This document shows, piece by piece, positions 33,216-42,387 of a stretch of 64,000 bases of DNA. How positions within the stretch are numbered: the stretch's first letter is position 1; each line of letters starts with the position of its first letter. Under the pieces are notes generated by a model. That model had not been told where the DNA came from. It made no database searches and saw nothing but the letters and a program-made list of their open reading frames with translations. Position numbers and translations under genes: made by a program. The stretch is from Microbispora catharanthi. Lineage in GTDB: Bacteria > Actinomycetota > Actinomycetes > Streptosporangiales > Streptosporangiaceae. Where the stretch lies: positions 434,001 through 498,000 of the forward strand of contig NZ_VDMA02000001.1 in assembly GCF_006334915.2 (NCBI RefSeq). Direction: 5' to 3'.

Positions 33216-34667
33216 ATGGAATGGAATTTTCAGGCGGCCGAAGACCTCGCAGCTGCATTGCGTGCCGGTGAAGTGAGCTCGGTGGAACTGACCGACGAGG
33301 CGATCGCCCGTATCGAGCGGGACGACGAGGTGATCAACGCTGTTTGCGTGCCGGACTTCGACCGTGCGCGGGCCGCCGCGCGCGGTGCTGACCAGGCACG
33401 CGCGCGTGGTGAGGACCGGCCGCTGCTCGGCATTCCGGTGACGGTCAAGGAGTCGTACAACATCGCCGGGCTGCCCACGACCTGGGGCATGCCGCCGCAC
33501 CGGAACTACATGCCGGCCGAGGACGCGGTGCAGGTGTCTCGACTCAAGGCCGCGGGCGCGGTGGTGCTCGGCAAGACCAATGTGCCGTTGGGGCTGCAAG
33601 ATATCCAGAGCTTCAACGAGATCTACGGCACCACCCGCAATCCGTGGGATCGCGATCGCACGCCGGGCGGATCCTCCGGCGGGTCGGCGGCGGCCCTGGC
33701 GTCGGGGTTCGGCGCGCTGTCCATCGGCTCCGACCTCGCCGGTTCGCTGCGCACCCCCGCGCATTTCTGCGGCGTCTATGCGCACAAGCCGACACTCGGA
33801 CTGGCGGCAACCCGCGGCATGGTCGCACCGCCGGCACCGCCGTTGCCGGTCGACCTCGACCTCGCCGTCGTCGGTCCGATGGCGCGCACCGCCCGCGACC
33901 TCACGCTCCTGCTCGACGTCATGGCCGGACCGGACCCGCTGACGCTCGGCGTGGCGCACGACTTGACGCTGCCGCCCGCCCGCCACGAGCGACTCGGCGA
34001 CTTCCGGGTCTTGGTCCTCGACGAGCATCCGCTCATTCCGACCGGGTCCGCCGTGCGGGCGAGCGTGAACCGGGTGGCCGACGCGCTCGTCGACGGCGGC
34101 GCCCGCGTCGAACGGCACAGTCCGCTGCTGCCCGATCTGACCGAAGCCGCGACGCTCTACATGCAGTTGCTGATTTCGGGCTCCGTTGCGCGTTTTCCCA
34201 TTGAATCGTACGAGCAGCTGCGGACCCGCGCCGCCGGACTGAGCGAGGACGACCAGAGTCTTGACGCCGTGCGGCTGCGCGCCACGGTGTTCAGCCACCG
34301 CGACTGGATGGAGGCCGACAACCATCGCGAGCTCCACCGCCACGGCTGGCGGCAGCTGTTCGCCGAGTTCGACGCCGTGGTGTGCCCGATCACGCCGACG
34401 CCCGCGTTCCCGCACGACCACAGCCCCAATCCGCTGGAACGGCGCATCGACATCGACGGCGCCGAGTACCCGTACTTCGACCAGCTCGTCTGGGCCGGCC
34501 TGGCCACCATGCCCGGCCTGCCCGCCACCGCCATACCCGCGGGCCGGTCCCCCGAGGGCCTGCCGGTGGGAGTGCAGCTCATCGGTCCGATGTTCGAGGA
34601 CCGCACTCCGCTGCGGCTGGCCGAACTGCTCGAGCAGAAGATCGGCGGCTTCCGCGCACCGAAATAG
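33216..34667 (+). CDS. amidase (amidase signature family)
   Basis: 483 residues from ATG 33216. The Ser-cisSer-Lys triad is present: Lys in GIPVTVKES (about residue 77) and the two Ser in the PGGSSGGSAAALASG glycine-serine stretch and the SIGSDLAGSLRTPA segment. The length and C-terminal LPATAIPAGRSPEGLPVGVQ block are normal. Such cytosolic enzymes hydrolyse linear amides, nitrile-derived amides or aryl acylamides. No nitrilase or transport partner is near. The IS element follows 115 bases downstream. Confidence 0.93.
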   Translation: MEWNFQAAEDLAAALRAGEVSSVELTDEAIARIERDDEVINAVCVPDFDRARAAARGADQARARGEDRPLLGIPVTVKESYNIAGLPTTWGMPPHRNYMPAEDAVQVSRLKAAGAVVLGKTNVPLGLQDIQSFNEIYGTTRNPWDRDRTPGGSSGGSAAALASGFGALSIGSDLAGSLRTPAHFCGVYAHKPTLGLAATRGMVAPPAPPLPVDLDLAVVGPMARTARDLTLLLDVMAGPDPLTLGVAHDLTLPPARHERLGDFRVLVLDEHPLIPTGSAVRASVNRVADALVDGGARVERHSPLLPDLTEAATLYMQLLISGSVARFPIESYEQLRTRAAGLSEDDQSLDAVRLRATVFSHRDWMEADNHRELHRHGWRQLFAEFDAVVCPITPTPAFPHDHSPNPLERRIDIDGAEYPYFDQLVWAGLATMPGLPATAIPAGRSPEGLPVGVQLIGPMFEDRTPLRLAELLEQKIGGFRAPK

Positions 34668-34782
34668 AGCGTATTGCGGGTATCCGTCCGGCACAGGAAG
34701 TCCACGGTGCGGGCCATCCGGCGCCGCCCCCGATGATGCCGCCATCGCGCCCCGCGTCGGCCATCGGCGGCGGACGGGCTAG

Positions 34783-35695
34783 GGCCTGTCTTCATAGTGA
34801 TCAGTTAGAGCCACAGCAGGAGCGCTGCGATGGTGACCACGGCGGTGTATGAGGTGGCGGTCTTGTCGTAGCGGGTGGCCAGGGCGCGGAACTGTTTGAG
34901 CTGGTTGAAGCAGCGCTCGACCACGTTGCGGCGCTTGTAGACCTGAGCGTTGAAGATGGGCGGGCGGCCACCCTTACTGCCTCGCCTGGCACGGCCGGCT
35001 ATCTGGTCGGCGCGCTCGGGGATGGTGTGGCTGATCCCGCGTCGCCGCAGGTAGGTGCGGATGGCGCGGGAGCTGTAGCCCTTGTCGGCCACCACGTGGT
35101 CGGGGCGAGTGCGGGGCCGGCCGCGGCCGAGGCGGGGAACATGGATCGCCTGTAGCACCTGCTGCAGGCGGGTGCAGTCGTTGACGTTCCCGCCGGTCAC
35201 CAGGAGCGCCAGCGGCCGGCCGCGTCCGTCGCAGGCGAGGTGAATCTTGCTGGTCAGTCCCCCTCGGGATCGTCCGAGGGCGTGATCGGATGGCTCGCCG
35301 GCGCTTGGTCCCCCTTTTTCGCCCCCGCCGCGTGCTGGTGGGCTCGCACGATGGTTGAGTCCACCGCGACCAGCCAGTCGATGTCGCCGCGGGCGTCGGC
35401 CTCGGCTTGCAGGGCCTGCAGCATCCGGGTGAAGGTGCCGTCCAGAGCCCAGCGGCGAAAGCGCGTATAGACGCTCTGCCAGGGCCCGTACCGGTTGGGA
35501 ATGTCCCGCCACGTCGCTCCGGAGCGGATCTTCCACACGATCCCGTTCAGCACCCGGCGGTCGTCCTCCCGGGGACGGCCCATCTGGCCGGAGGGGAGAA
35601 GAACCCGCAGCTTCTCCCACTCCTCATCGGTCAACTCGTACCGGCGAATCACGCCAAGTCATGATCTAGCACCTAGATCACATTGAAGACACGGC
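34783..35695 (-). mobile_element. IS5-family (IS427-like group) insertion sequence, apparently intact
   Basis: Imperfect terminal inverted repeats: the left end from 34783 (GGCCTGTCTTCATAGTGATC) and the right end read on the minus strand (GGCCGTGTCTTCAATGTGATC). CTAG occurs immediately outside both ends (34779-34782 and 35696-35699), a target type known for this group. The element holds one transposase in two overlapping frames. It sits in non-coding DNA between the amidase and DinB genes. Confidence 0.82.
34805..35652 (-). CDS. IS5-family transposase made by -1 programmed frameshifting
   Basis: Frame A runs from GTG 35652 to 35254 (132 residues: a DUF4096-type N-terminal domain with ELTDEEWEKLRVLLP, and the first catalytic Asp in LVAVDSTIVRAHQ). 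Frame B carries the rest (VVADKGYSS with the second Asp; NVVERCFNQLKQFRALATRYDK with the Glu) to 34805. The frames meet at a GAAAAAG run (35314-35320), where tandem AAA-AAG slippage of -1 would give one 282-residue DDE enzyme. All three acidic residues are present, so activity is plausible. Confidence 0.87.
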
Positions 35696-35699
35696 CTAG

Positions 35700-36098
35700 G
35701 TGAGGGGTGAGATCGCGTCGGCGCGCCGGCGGACTTAGGCCATCATCACGGCCGTGAACGACGCTCGCGGGCGGCCAAGCCTGCGCGAGGCCGACCGGGA
35801 GATCAACATTCGTCCGTGAACCGGCAGAGCTGTTTCATCGCCCTCGCCTATGAGACAGCCGCCCCCGGCCGGAAGCGTGCCGGACTCCCGCTGCTGGGTG
35901 CGGCCGAGGCGATGTTCAGGCGGGAGTTCCACCCGCACCCTGGATCGACTCCCGGCGATGACCCCGATTCCGACATGGCTCCGGCGGGCGGATGCGCAGC
36001 TCCTTTCAGGAGCTGAAGGAGGATCCGGGGCCGCTGGACCGGAACGAGCGAGGACGAGGCGGATCACTCTCTGTGGTGCGGACGGTCTCCGGGGGCGG
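35700..36098. other. gene-poor stretch after the IS element
   Basis: No frame has coding character. A 22-codon frame from GTG 35753 to about 35818 has no ribosome site. I see nothing else supportable. Confidence 0.4.
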
Positions 36099-36614
36099 TC
36101 AGTAGTAACCCTTCTCGCCGTCGATCAGCTCTCTGATGGTGTCCAGGTGACCGGCGTGCCTGGCGGTCTCCTCGACCATGTGGATCAGCATCCAGCGCAG
36201 GTTCCCCGCCGCCGAGCGGTAGTCGGGGTGCTTGCCCACGTCGTCCAGCGAGTGGGCGGCGACGATCTCGTTCGAGATCCGGCACTGGCGCTCGTACTCG
36301 TCGAGGAGCCGCGCCAGCGGGACGCCCTCGATCCGCATGTCGGCGTTCTCCACGCTCTCGTCGAACTGCGGGTTGCCGTCGGCGGAGCGGCCCAGGAAGA
36401 GCACCTCGAACCAGCCGTGCTCGGTCCAGCGCAGGTGCGATACCAGGCCCGCCATGGTCATGAGCGGCGAGGTGGGCAGCACCGGCCGGTAGGCGTCCTC
36501 CTCCGACAGCCCTTCGCACTTCCACTGGACGATCGCGCGCTGCATGTCGAGCCAGCCGACGAGCTGGGTGCGTTCGTCGGCGACGAAGGGCGGACGTTCC
36601 CGGGAAATGCTCAT
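36099..36614 (-). CDS. DinB-family (DUF664) protein
   Basis: 171 residues from ATG 36614; the extension to 36833 looks non-coding. It is a four-helix bundle with LVGWLDMQRAIVQWKCEGLS, then a metal His in LVSHLRWTEHGWF and another in MLIHMVEETARHAGHLDTIRE. These three histidines are the metal triad of DinB/YfiT proteins. In actinomycetes this group includes mycothiol-dependent transferases, so thiol-based detoxification is possible. Confidence 0.9.
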   Translation of the reverse strand: MSISRERPPFVADERTQLVGWLDMQRAIVQWKCEGLSEEDAYRPVLPTSPLMTMAGLVSHLRWTEHGWFEVLFLGRSADGNPQFDESVENADMRIEGVPLARLLDEYERQCRISNEIVAAHSLDDVGKHPDYRSAAGNLRWMLIHMVEETARHAGHLDTIRELIDGEKGYY

Positions 36615-36689
36615 GAGGGGCGATGCTACTTCAGCGATCCTGGGACCGCGGGATATTTTCGGCCGTGCGCGATATCCCCGGGGCATCCG

Positions 36690-37118
36690 ACCGTTCTGAT
36701 CAGGCATCGACATCGCCTCCATCGGCGCCGCGTCGGCCGTCACCGCGGCTGAACCGCCGGAACGGCCCTGCCGTTCCTCCTGGTCGGCGCCGCCTACATC
36801 GCCGGGCCGCTGATCGCCTGGCGCCTCATCCACCTACCCGAACGCCGCCAGACCACTGCCGCGACCGGATCGGCCCTGCGGCGACCCAGAGCAGGATCCG
36901 CTGTAGCCGGGGTCCCGGTAGTCCTGGCCACCGACCTCACCCATGAGACGGTGGCCGATCTGTTGACCGAGCAGGTCTGCAGCGATCTGTATCGGATGCT
37001 GGTGGTGGATGTCGGGCGGGGCGTGACACCGCTGGCCTGGCAATCGCTACCCGCACGCCGGGCCGCTGCTGGGCGCCCCTTGCGTCCGGCCGCTGTTGAG
37101 CCGAGCCTGCCCCCATGA
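36690..37118 (+). pseudogene. broken membrane-protein gene
   Basis: One frame at about 36702-36770 reads DIASIGAASAVTAAEPPERP. After a frame change the frame from 36753 continues PFLLVGAAYIAGPLIAWRLI, a transmembrane helix, then about 85 residues including ATDLTHETVADLLTEQ up to TGA 37116-37118. No start codon serves the second frame. Coding-type GC third positions and the helix suggest a real gene interrupted by at least one frameshift. Identity unknown. Confidence 0.4.
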
Positions 37119-37221
37119 CGGGTTCTTGGGGGGCTGAGTAAGGTTCCGGCTCTGGCCGAACGCCGCGCCGCCATGTGCGTGGGCTTGGAGGAGCGAGGTG
37201 GGGAGAGGAGTGGTCCGGCGT

Positions 37222-37827
37222 TCAACTGCCGAGGGCGCGCTTTTGTGGGTGGATCGTCTCGCCGCGGGCGAGCATGTCAACGAACTGGGTGATACGGCGG
37301 GCTCGGGTCTCGGCGCGTTTGGCGTTCGTGATCCGGTAGAGAACGGCGTAGCGGTTTTGGGAGGTGAGGATGTCGAACATCGCTTGTGCCTGGGGTTTCG
37401 CGGCCAATGCGGCGGCCAGATCGGCTGGTACCTCGATGCCGGCTTGTCCCGCGTAGGCCGTGTCCCAGCGGCCGTCGGCCTTGGCGCGTTCGACCTCGGT
37501 CATTCCGGCCGGATGCATCCGGCCCTCGCTGATCAGACGGGTGACGATGGAAACGTTCCGCGCTGACCAGGGACTTTGCCTTCCGCGAGGGGTGAAGCGC
37601 CGGCAGAAGGTGATCTCATCCCGCCGTCGTAGCCGACCATCGATCCAGCCGTGGCAAAGGGCTTCGTCGAGCGCCTGGTCATAGGTCAGACTGGTGGGCC
37701 GGGTCGTGTTCTGCTTGGCGAGGACGAGCCACACCCCTGCCGAGCTGTCGTGGTGCCTGCTGAGCCACTCCCGCCAGGCTCGGGCATCGGTAACGGTCAG
37801 TTCCAGTAGTTCGTCGCTCATCGTCAT
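37222..37827 (-). CDS. YdeI/OmpD-associated-family protein
   Basis: 201 residues from ATG 37827 with AGGGG 4-8 bases upstream (ATG 37821 is an alternative). Motifs: REWLSRHHDSSAGVWLVLAKQ, YDQALDEALCHGWIDGRLRR, FTPRGRQSPWSARNV and the C-terminal RRITQFVDMLARGE helix. These mark the YdeI/OmdA family of cytosolic proteins, often described as bacteriocin-protection or OmpD-associated, with no defined reaction. It stands alone. Confidence 0.88.
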   Translation of the reverse strand: MTMSDELLELTVTDARAWREWLSRHHDSSAGVWLVLAKQNTTRPTSLTYDQALDEALCHGWIDGRLRRRDEITFCRRFTPRGRQSPWSARNVSIVTRLISEGRMHPAGMTEVERAKADGRWDTAYAGQAGIEVPADLAAALAAKPQAQAMFDILTSQNRYAVLYRITNAKRAETRARRITQFVDMLARGETIHPQKRALGS

Positions 37828-37970
37828 GTGCCCCTGATGATCGTCAATTGGGAGTCGCTTGGGATCTCGCCGCATACGCGTACCGGAGGCGTCATTACAG
37901 ATCGTTATTGTCTTCGGGGTATTCGTCGGCTGCGCAATGGGGCCGCCCATGGCGAGTGGGCGGCCTTTGT

Positions 37971-38218
37971 TCAATCGGGGAGCCCGACCCCGCCGAGTGG
38001 GACGAAGTCGATGCGTTGCGGCTGGTCGGTGGGCATCGCCAGCACGTCGGTGACGCGTGGTCGCGTGGCCGTGGTGGCATGGGCCGATTGGAGTGCGGCG
38101 TTCGCACTGGCCTCATCGGCCCGTACTTCTACGACGTACACGGTGTCGGGACTGGTGCGATCACGTCCTTCGCCACGTCGACCACCGCGGACTCTGGGCG
38201 GATGACGCCCGCCCGCCT
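37971..38218 (-). pseudogene. degenerate coding remnant downstream of the CMD gene
   Basis: Two overlapping minus-strand frames carry coding-like text: VIRPESAVVDVAKDVIAP just after the CMD stop, then in another frame YVVEVRADEASANAALQSAH, ending in TDQPQRIDFVPLGGVGLPD at 37971. They look like one small gene split by a frameshift. No family recognised. Confidence 0.35.
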
Positions 38219-38668
38219 TCACCAGGTCTTGCCGGCCTGCTCCCGGATCGTGTGGTTGATCCGGTTGAAGAAGTTGGTGATTGCGATGTTCAGGATGATC
38301 GCGGACATCTGTTTCTCGTCGAAGTGGGTGGCAGCAGCGTCCCAGATCTCGTCGGTCACGCCCGGCGCGCCGTCCTGGATCCGGGTGGCGGCCTCGGTCA
38401 GCGCGAGCGCCGCCCGCTCCTCCTCCGTGAAGAACGGGGTCTCGCGCCAGGCGACCACGTTGTGCAGCCGCTCCTCGGTCTCTCCAAGCTTCTTCGCCGA
38501 CTGGACGCCGGCGAACACACACGGGCCGCAGCCGTTGATCTGGCTGGCCCGCAGATGGACCAGCTCGAGCACGAGCGGGTCGACGCCACCGGCGTGAATC
38601 GCCTTGTGGAGATGCTGGATCGCTGTGATCACGTCGGGATTCGCCACGCTCTTCATGCGTGCTTCCAT
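38219..38668 (-). CDS. carboxymuconolactone-decarboxylase/AhpD-like protein (paralogue of the 60232 gene)
   Basis: 149 residues from ATG 38668 with a GGCAGGA site. The LRASQINGCGPCVFAG core contains the CxxC pair. Along its whole length it is nearly the same as the product of 60232-60681, differing at scattered positions. Here, however, the divergent neighbour is a WYL regulator instead of a sigma factor. Redox or peroxide detoxification is the likely role. Confidence 0.9.
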   Translation of the reverse strand: MEARMKSVANPDVITAIQHLHKAIHAGGVDPLVLELVHLRASQINGCGPCVFAGVQSAKKLGETEERLHNVVAWRETPFFTEEERAALALTEAATRIQDGAPGVTDEIWDAAATHFDEKQMSAIILNIAITNFFNRINHTIREQAGKTW

Positions 38669-38843
38669 GGGTCCTGCCCCTCGTCGGTTACGCGCGCCCA
38701 TCCGGGCCCGCCGTCTAACGCACCTTGGCGGAGATCATCGTTGTCGTGATGGACTTTTCGGCCGAGGTGTTCTCGGCCATGCCGGCGACGTTACGGTATG
38801 ACCCGGTCAGAAACGGTCCTGGTTATCGAGCAGACTGTCAGCC

Positions 38844-39794
38844 GTGGTCAACACTTCCGCGCGGCTGCTGCGGCTGCTGTCTTTGCTGTCAACGCGGCAG
38901 TCCTGGACGTGCGCTGATCTGGCCGCCCAGCTGGAGATCACCGAACGGACGGTTCGCCGGGACATCGCGCGGCTACGTGAACTCGGCTACGGCATCGAAT
39001 CGGAGATGGGCCCATGGGGCGGCTACCACCTCGGGCCCGGAACCAGCATTCCGCCACTGATCCTTGACGAGGAGGAGGCCCTCGCGGTCGCTGTCGGGCT
39101 GCGCACCGCCGCCTTCAGCGGAGTCTCCGGCAGCGACCAGGCAGCCCTGTCGGCGCTGCTGAAACTACGCCAGGTGCTGCCGGCCAGGATCGCCGGCCGG
39201 CTCGGCGAGCTGGACGCCGCGTTCACCCACACCGCACGACCCGACGACAGCCAGATCTCCCCCGCGCTGCTGCTCGACCTGGCCACCGCGTGCCGGCGAG
39301 GCGAACGCACCCAGTTGACCTACCGCGACGGGGCCGGAACGACGTCCACCCGACGAGTAGACCCCTACCGGCTCATCTACACAGGCCGCCGCTGGTACCT
39401 CCTCGCCTACGACCTGACGCGGCAGGACTGGCGCACCTTCCGTACCGATCGCATCATCGATGCCACAGCCACCGGGCAGGCCGCTGCCCTGCCCGACCCG
39501 CCAGATCCAGCACAGATGGTCAGCACCGGCATCGCGCTGAGGCCCCACCCGGTGCGGGTGACCATCCGCCTGGCCGTACCGGCCGATGAGGCCCGCAGGC
39601 TGGTGCCACCAACGGTCGGCGTCCACCACCCGGACGGCGATGACGCCACGATCATCGACATCGGCGGGCCAGACGCCGACGGCCTGGCCCGCTACCTGCT
39701 CAGCCTCGGCCGACCACTCCAGATACTGCACCCGGAAGAGGTCCGCCAGGCATTCCTCACCCGCACACGACAACTCCTCCAGGACAACCAGTAA
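38844..39794 (+). CDS. HTH-WYL transcriptional regulator
   Basis: 316 residues from GTG 38844; CAGACT 7 bases before it suggests a leaderless start. An HTH_11 domain (LLSLLSTRQSWTCADLAAQLEITERTVRRDIARLRELGY) is followed by the WYL domain (VDPYRLIYTGRRWYLLAYD) and a WCX extension. WYL proteins bind small ligands or nucleic-acid ends. It is divergent from the CMD gene at 38219-38668, its probable target. It is a close relative of the regulator at 57012. Confidence 0.92.
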   Translation: MVNTSARLLRLLSLLSTRQSWTCADLAAQLEITERTVRRDIARLRELGYGIESEMGPWGGYHLGPGTSIPPLILDEEEALAVAVGLRTAAFSGVSGSDQAALSALLKLRQVLPARIAGRLGELDAAFTHTARPDDSQISPALLLDLATACRRGERTQLTYRDGAGTTSTRRVDPYRLIYTGRRWYLLAYDLTRQDWRTFRTDRIIDATATGQAAALPDPPDPAQMVSTGIALRPHPVRVTIRLAVPADEARRLVPPTVGVHHPDGDDATIIDIGGPDADGLARYLLSLGRPLQILHPEEVRQAFLTRTRQLLQDNQ

Positions 39795-39797
39795 CAC

Positions 39798-39921
39798 AAG
39801 GGCGGGAGCATCTACGACCCCGCCGACCCCATGTCAAAGATGTTCTTCAACATGCTGGCCGTGTTCGCTGAGTTCGAAGCCGACCACCGTCTACCGCGTC
39901 CTCGACCGCGCCAAGACGACG
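39798..39921 (+). pseudogene. relic of a serine recombinase (Tn3-type resolvase)
   Basis: Right after the WYL stop, one frame reads KGGSIYDPADPMSKMFFNML followed by AVFAEFEAD, the conserved helix-E region of Tn3-type resolvases. In the next frame comes TTVYRVLDRAK, the C-terminal helix-turn-helix of the same proteins. The roughly 50 residues between these blocks are deleted and the N-terminal catalytic part is missing. Confidence 0.75.
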
Positions 39922-39961
39922 GGGACGACGGATGCTATCCGCGTTAGCGCAGGTCAGCGAT

Positions 39962-40234
39962 ATGCGTTGGTTTTTCGGCCAGGACTACAGGGACCCCTAG
40001 GCGCTGATTCAGACATTCCTAGCCGCCGGCATGTCAAGCATGAGCATCACTCAGATGGTCCCCTGCATGTCGGAGCCCGCCACGGCCAAGGTCCTGCAGG
40101 CCTTGGCCGTCATGAATCATGAGCGAACCCGCCTTACATCGACGATCGACAGCCTCACGGCCGCCAGGGATGCGCTGGATCACCTGATCGAGGTCAACCG
40201 GTCCTTCCTGGCGAATGCGGCGGATGCTGGTTGA
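39962..40234 (+). pseudogene. MerR-family regulator remnant with in-frame stop
   Basis: From ATG 39962 the frame reads MRWFFGQDYRDP, then TAG (39998-40000), then ALIQTFLAAGMSSMSITQMV and a C-terminal coiled coil (ERTRLTSTIDSLTAARDALDHLIEV) to 40234. This is the second half of a MerR protein. The first DNA-binding helices are missing and one nonsense codon interrupts it. The piece after 40031 could still be translated. Confidence 0.6.
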
Positions 40235-40487
40235 GTGACGGTGGGCGGTAGCGGTGACGTGGCCTTCAGGAAGCCGGTCGATCCGTCCCGTCGAGGCGGG
40301 TGGGCATCAAGTTGGCCAGTGCCCAGCGGTGGCGGGGGTAGGGGACGCGGCCCTTGAGTCAGCGGTCGACCGGTACGTCGAGCGCCGTTGTTGACTGCGG
40401 GGCCGTCGCCGGCCTGTGGCGGTACTGCCTCGACCTGCTCGACGCCGCCGCGGTTACGGGAACCTCCGCTCGTGCAGCCGCTCAGGT

Positions 40488-41600
40488 TCAGGGTTCGCGA
40501 GCGGCGGCCGGAGTGACGGGGTGACCGGCGCACCAGACGGCGCGGATGTCGCGGGTGGCCGTGATGTCCCGGGTCGGGTCGCCGTTGACCAGCAACAGGT
40601 CGGCCCGCATACCCGGCCGGACGGCGCCCCGGTCGGCCAGGCCGAAGGCGCGGGCGGGCAGCACGGTCGCCGAGCGCAGGATCTCCACCGGCGTCATTCC
40701 GGCCCGCGCCATCAGCTCGAACTCGTGATGCAGGCTCTCGCCGTGGGGCACCGGCACCGGCGCGGACGGCTCGGCGTTCGCGTCCGTCCCGGCGAGGATC
40801 TCAACACCGGCCCGGTGCAGACGGCCGACGTCGCCCAGCACCTCCCCCAGGTGGTCGGCCCGCCCAGGCGGCGGGCCGGAGGTCATGAAGGCGGTGAGCA
40901 ACGCCTCCATCATGGTGATCGTCGGGATGGACCTCTGGCCGGCGCTCCTCATCGCGGCCACGTCGTGCGCCCGGACCCCGCCGGCGATCGGCGTGTGCGT
41001 GACGAACTCCGCGCCCGACTCCACGGCCATCATGAAGGCGCCCGGGGTGGCGGCGTGCACGATCGTCTTGAGCCCGTACCCGCGCGCCGCCTCCACCAGC
41101 GCGCGCAGCGCGTCCGCGGGCGGCCCGCCCTCGCCGGGGGCCTCGGCGACGCCCTTGATGTAGTCGACACCCTCCGCCGCCCGCGCCTCGACGTGCCGCC
41201 GGGCATCGGCTGCCGTCAGGATGACGGCTTCCGGCGGCATTCCCGGCATGCGGGCGTGGCGGCCGCCCGGCCCGATCGCGGGCAGTCCGGCGGTACGGAA
41301 GTCGGCCGCTCCCTCGGTCTCGCGCAGCGAGGCCACCCGCTCGGCCGGCCAGCAGGCCATGTCGAGTCCGGTCGTCACCCCCCAGGCGGCCAGGGCGGCC
41401 AGGTTCCCGGGGTCGTGCAGGTGGACATGCGCGTCGATCAGCCCGGGCAGCAGCGCCGCCCCCGCCGCGTCGATCTCCTCCGCCCCTGCGGGATCATCGC
41501 CGATCAGCGCACCGTCGATGACGACGGTACGGGGCTCGCCGAGCCGTTTGCCATCGAAGACCCGCACATTGCGCAAGGCCGTCCTGCCGTCAGTGGACAT
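40488..41600 (-). CDS. amidohydrolase-family metal-dependent hydrolase
   Basis: 370 residues from ATG 41600. Metal ligands are visible as HVHLH (about residues 58-62), Lys in VDYIKGVAEAP, His in TIVHAATPGAF and THTPIAGG, and the Asp in EILAGTDANAEP. The C-terminal GAVRPGMRADLLLVNGDP is the usual composite-domain strand. Related enzymes include imidazolonepropionase-like and prolidase-like amidohydrolases. It is divergent from a TetR gene with a palindrome between them. Substrate unknown. Confidence 0.9.
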   Translation of the reverse strand: MSTDGRTALRNVRVFDGKRLGEPRTVVIDGALIGDDPAGAEEIDAAGAALLPGLIDAHVHLHDPGNLAALAAWGVTTGLDMACWPAERVASLRETEGAADFRTAGLPAIGPGGRHARMPGMPPEAVILTAADARRHVEARAAEGVDYIKGVAEAPGEGGPPADALRALVEAARGYGLKTIVHAATPGAFMMAVESGAEFVTHTPIAGGVRAHDVAAMRSAGQRSIPTITMMEALLTAFMTSGPPPGRADHLGEVLGDVGRLHRAGVEILAGTDANAEPSAPVPVPHGESLHHEFELMARAGMTPVEILRSATVLPARAFGLADRGAVRPGMRADLLLVNGDPTRDITATRDIRAVWCAGHPVTPAAAREP

Positions 41601-41621
41601 GGGCCACCCGCCTCAAATAAG

Positions 41622-41635
41622 GAACAACTTTGTTC
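41622..41635. promoter_or_regulatory. palindromic operator between amidohydrolase and TetR genes
   Basis: GAACAA-CT-TTGTTC, a perfect 6-2-6 palindrome located 21 bases ahead of the amidohydrolase ATG and 44 bases ahead of the TetR ATG. Confidence 0.6.
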
Positions 41636-41679
41636 ACTAACGGAGGCTAGCACGGCGAAGTGGTGATATATCCGTCCTC

Positions 41680-42258
41680 ATGAGTCCCACCCGCCGCCGC
41701 GGAGACGCCCTCACCACCGCGATCTTCCAGGCCGTCCTGAGCGAACTGGCCGGGAGCAGCTTCGAGGAGCTGACGTTCGACAAGATCGCCTCCGCCGCCG
41801 GGACCGGGAAAGCGGCCTTGTACCGGCGCTGGTCCACCCCGGCCGAACTCGTCCTCGCCGCGCTGAGCGACCCCGCGACCGGCTTCGGCGACCCGCCGGC
41901 GCCGCCCGGCACGGGCGCACTGCGCGATGACCTGATCGCCCTGCTCGAGCACTTCGTACGGGCACTCGACGAGCCGCGCGGCCGCGCGCTGCTCCCGCTC
42001 ATCGCCCACCGCCACCGCCATCCCGAGCTGTTCGAGCAGGTCCACCGGCTGGTGATCCGCCCGCACCAGGAAGTACTGCTGTCCGTCCTGCGCCAGGCGG
42101 TCGAACGCGGCGAAGCCGCACCCCGCAGCCTCACCCCGCGCATCGTCTCAGTCGGGCCACGCCTGATCCTCCTCCAGGCATGGGAGGGCGGTCGCGTGGA
42201 CTCCGGCGAGATCGCCTCCATCGTCGATGAGGTGCTCATTCCGCTGACCAGGCCATGA
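41680..42258 (+). CDS. TetR-family repressor
   Basis: 192 residues from ATG 41680. The helix-turn-helix is TTAIFQAVLSELAGSSFEELTFDKIASAAGTGKAALYRRWSTPAE, with the RRW variant common in this TetR subgroup (TetR_C_11-like ligand domain). It is divergent from the amidohydrolase gene and shares the 41622-41635 palindrome, so it probably represses that gene. Confidence 0.9.
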   Translation: MSPTRRRGDALTTAIFQAVLSELAGSSFEELTFDKIASAAGTGKAALYRRWSTPAELVLAALSDPATGFGDPPAPPGTGALRDDLIALLEHFVRALDEPRGRALLPLIAHRHRHPELFEQVHRLVIRPHQEVLLSVLRQAVERGEAAPRSLTPRIVSVGPRLILLQAWEGGRVDSGEIASIVDEVLIPLTRP

Positions 42259-42387
42259 CCCCTGGCCGTCATCCCGCAGGGCGGCAGCGCGAGACGAAAG
42301 GTGCACGTTGTGTGTCGCCGCCCGTACCGCTGGAAGCCGTCGGCATCTCGCCTCGATGAGGCGACGGCCGCTCACTGGACGTGGGGC

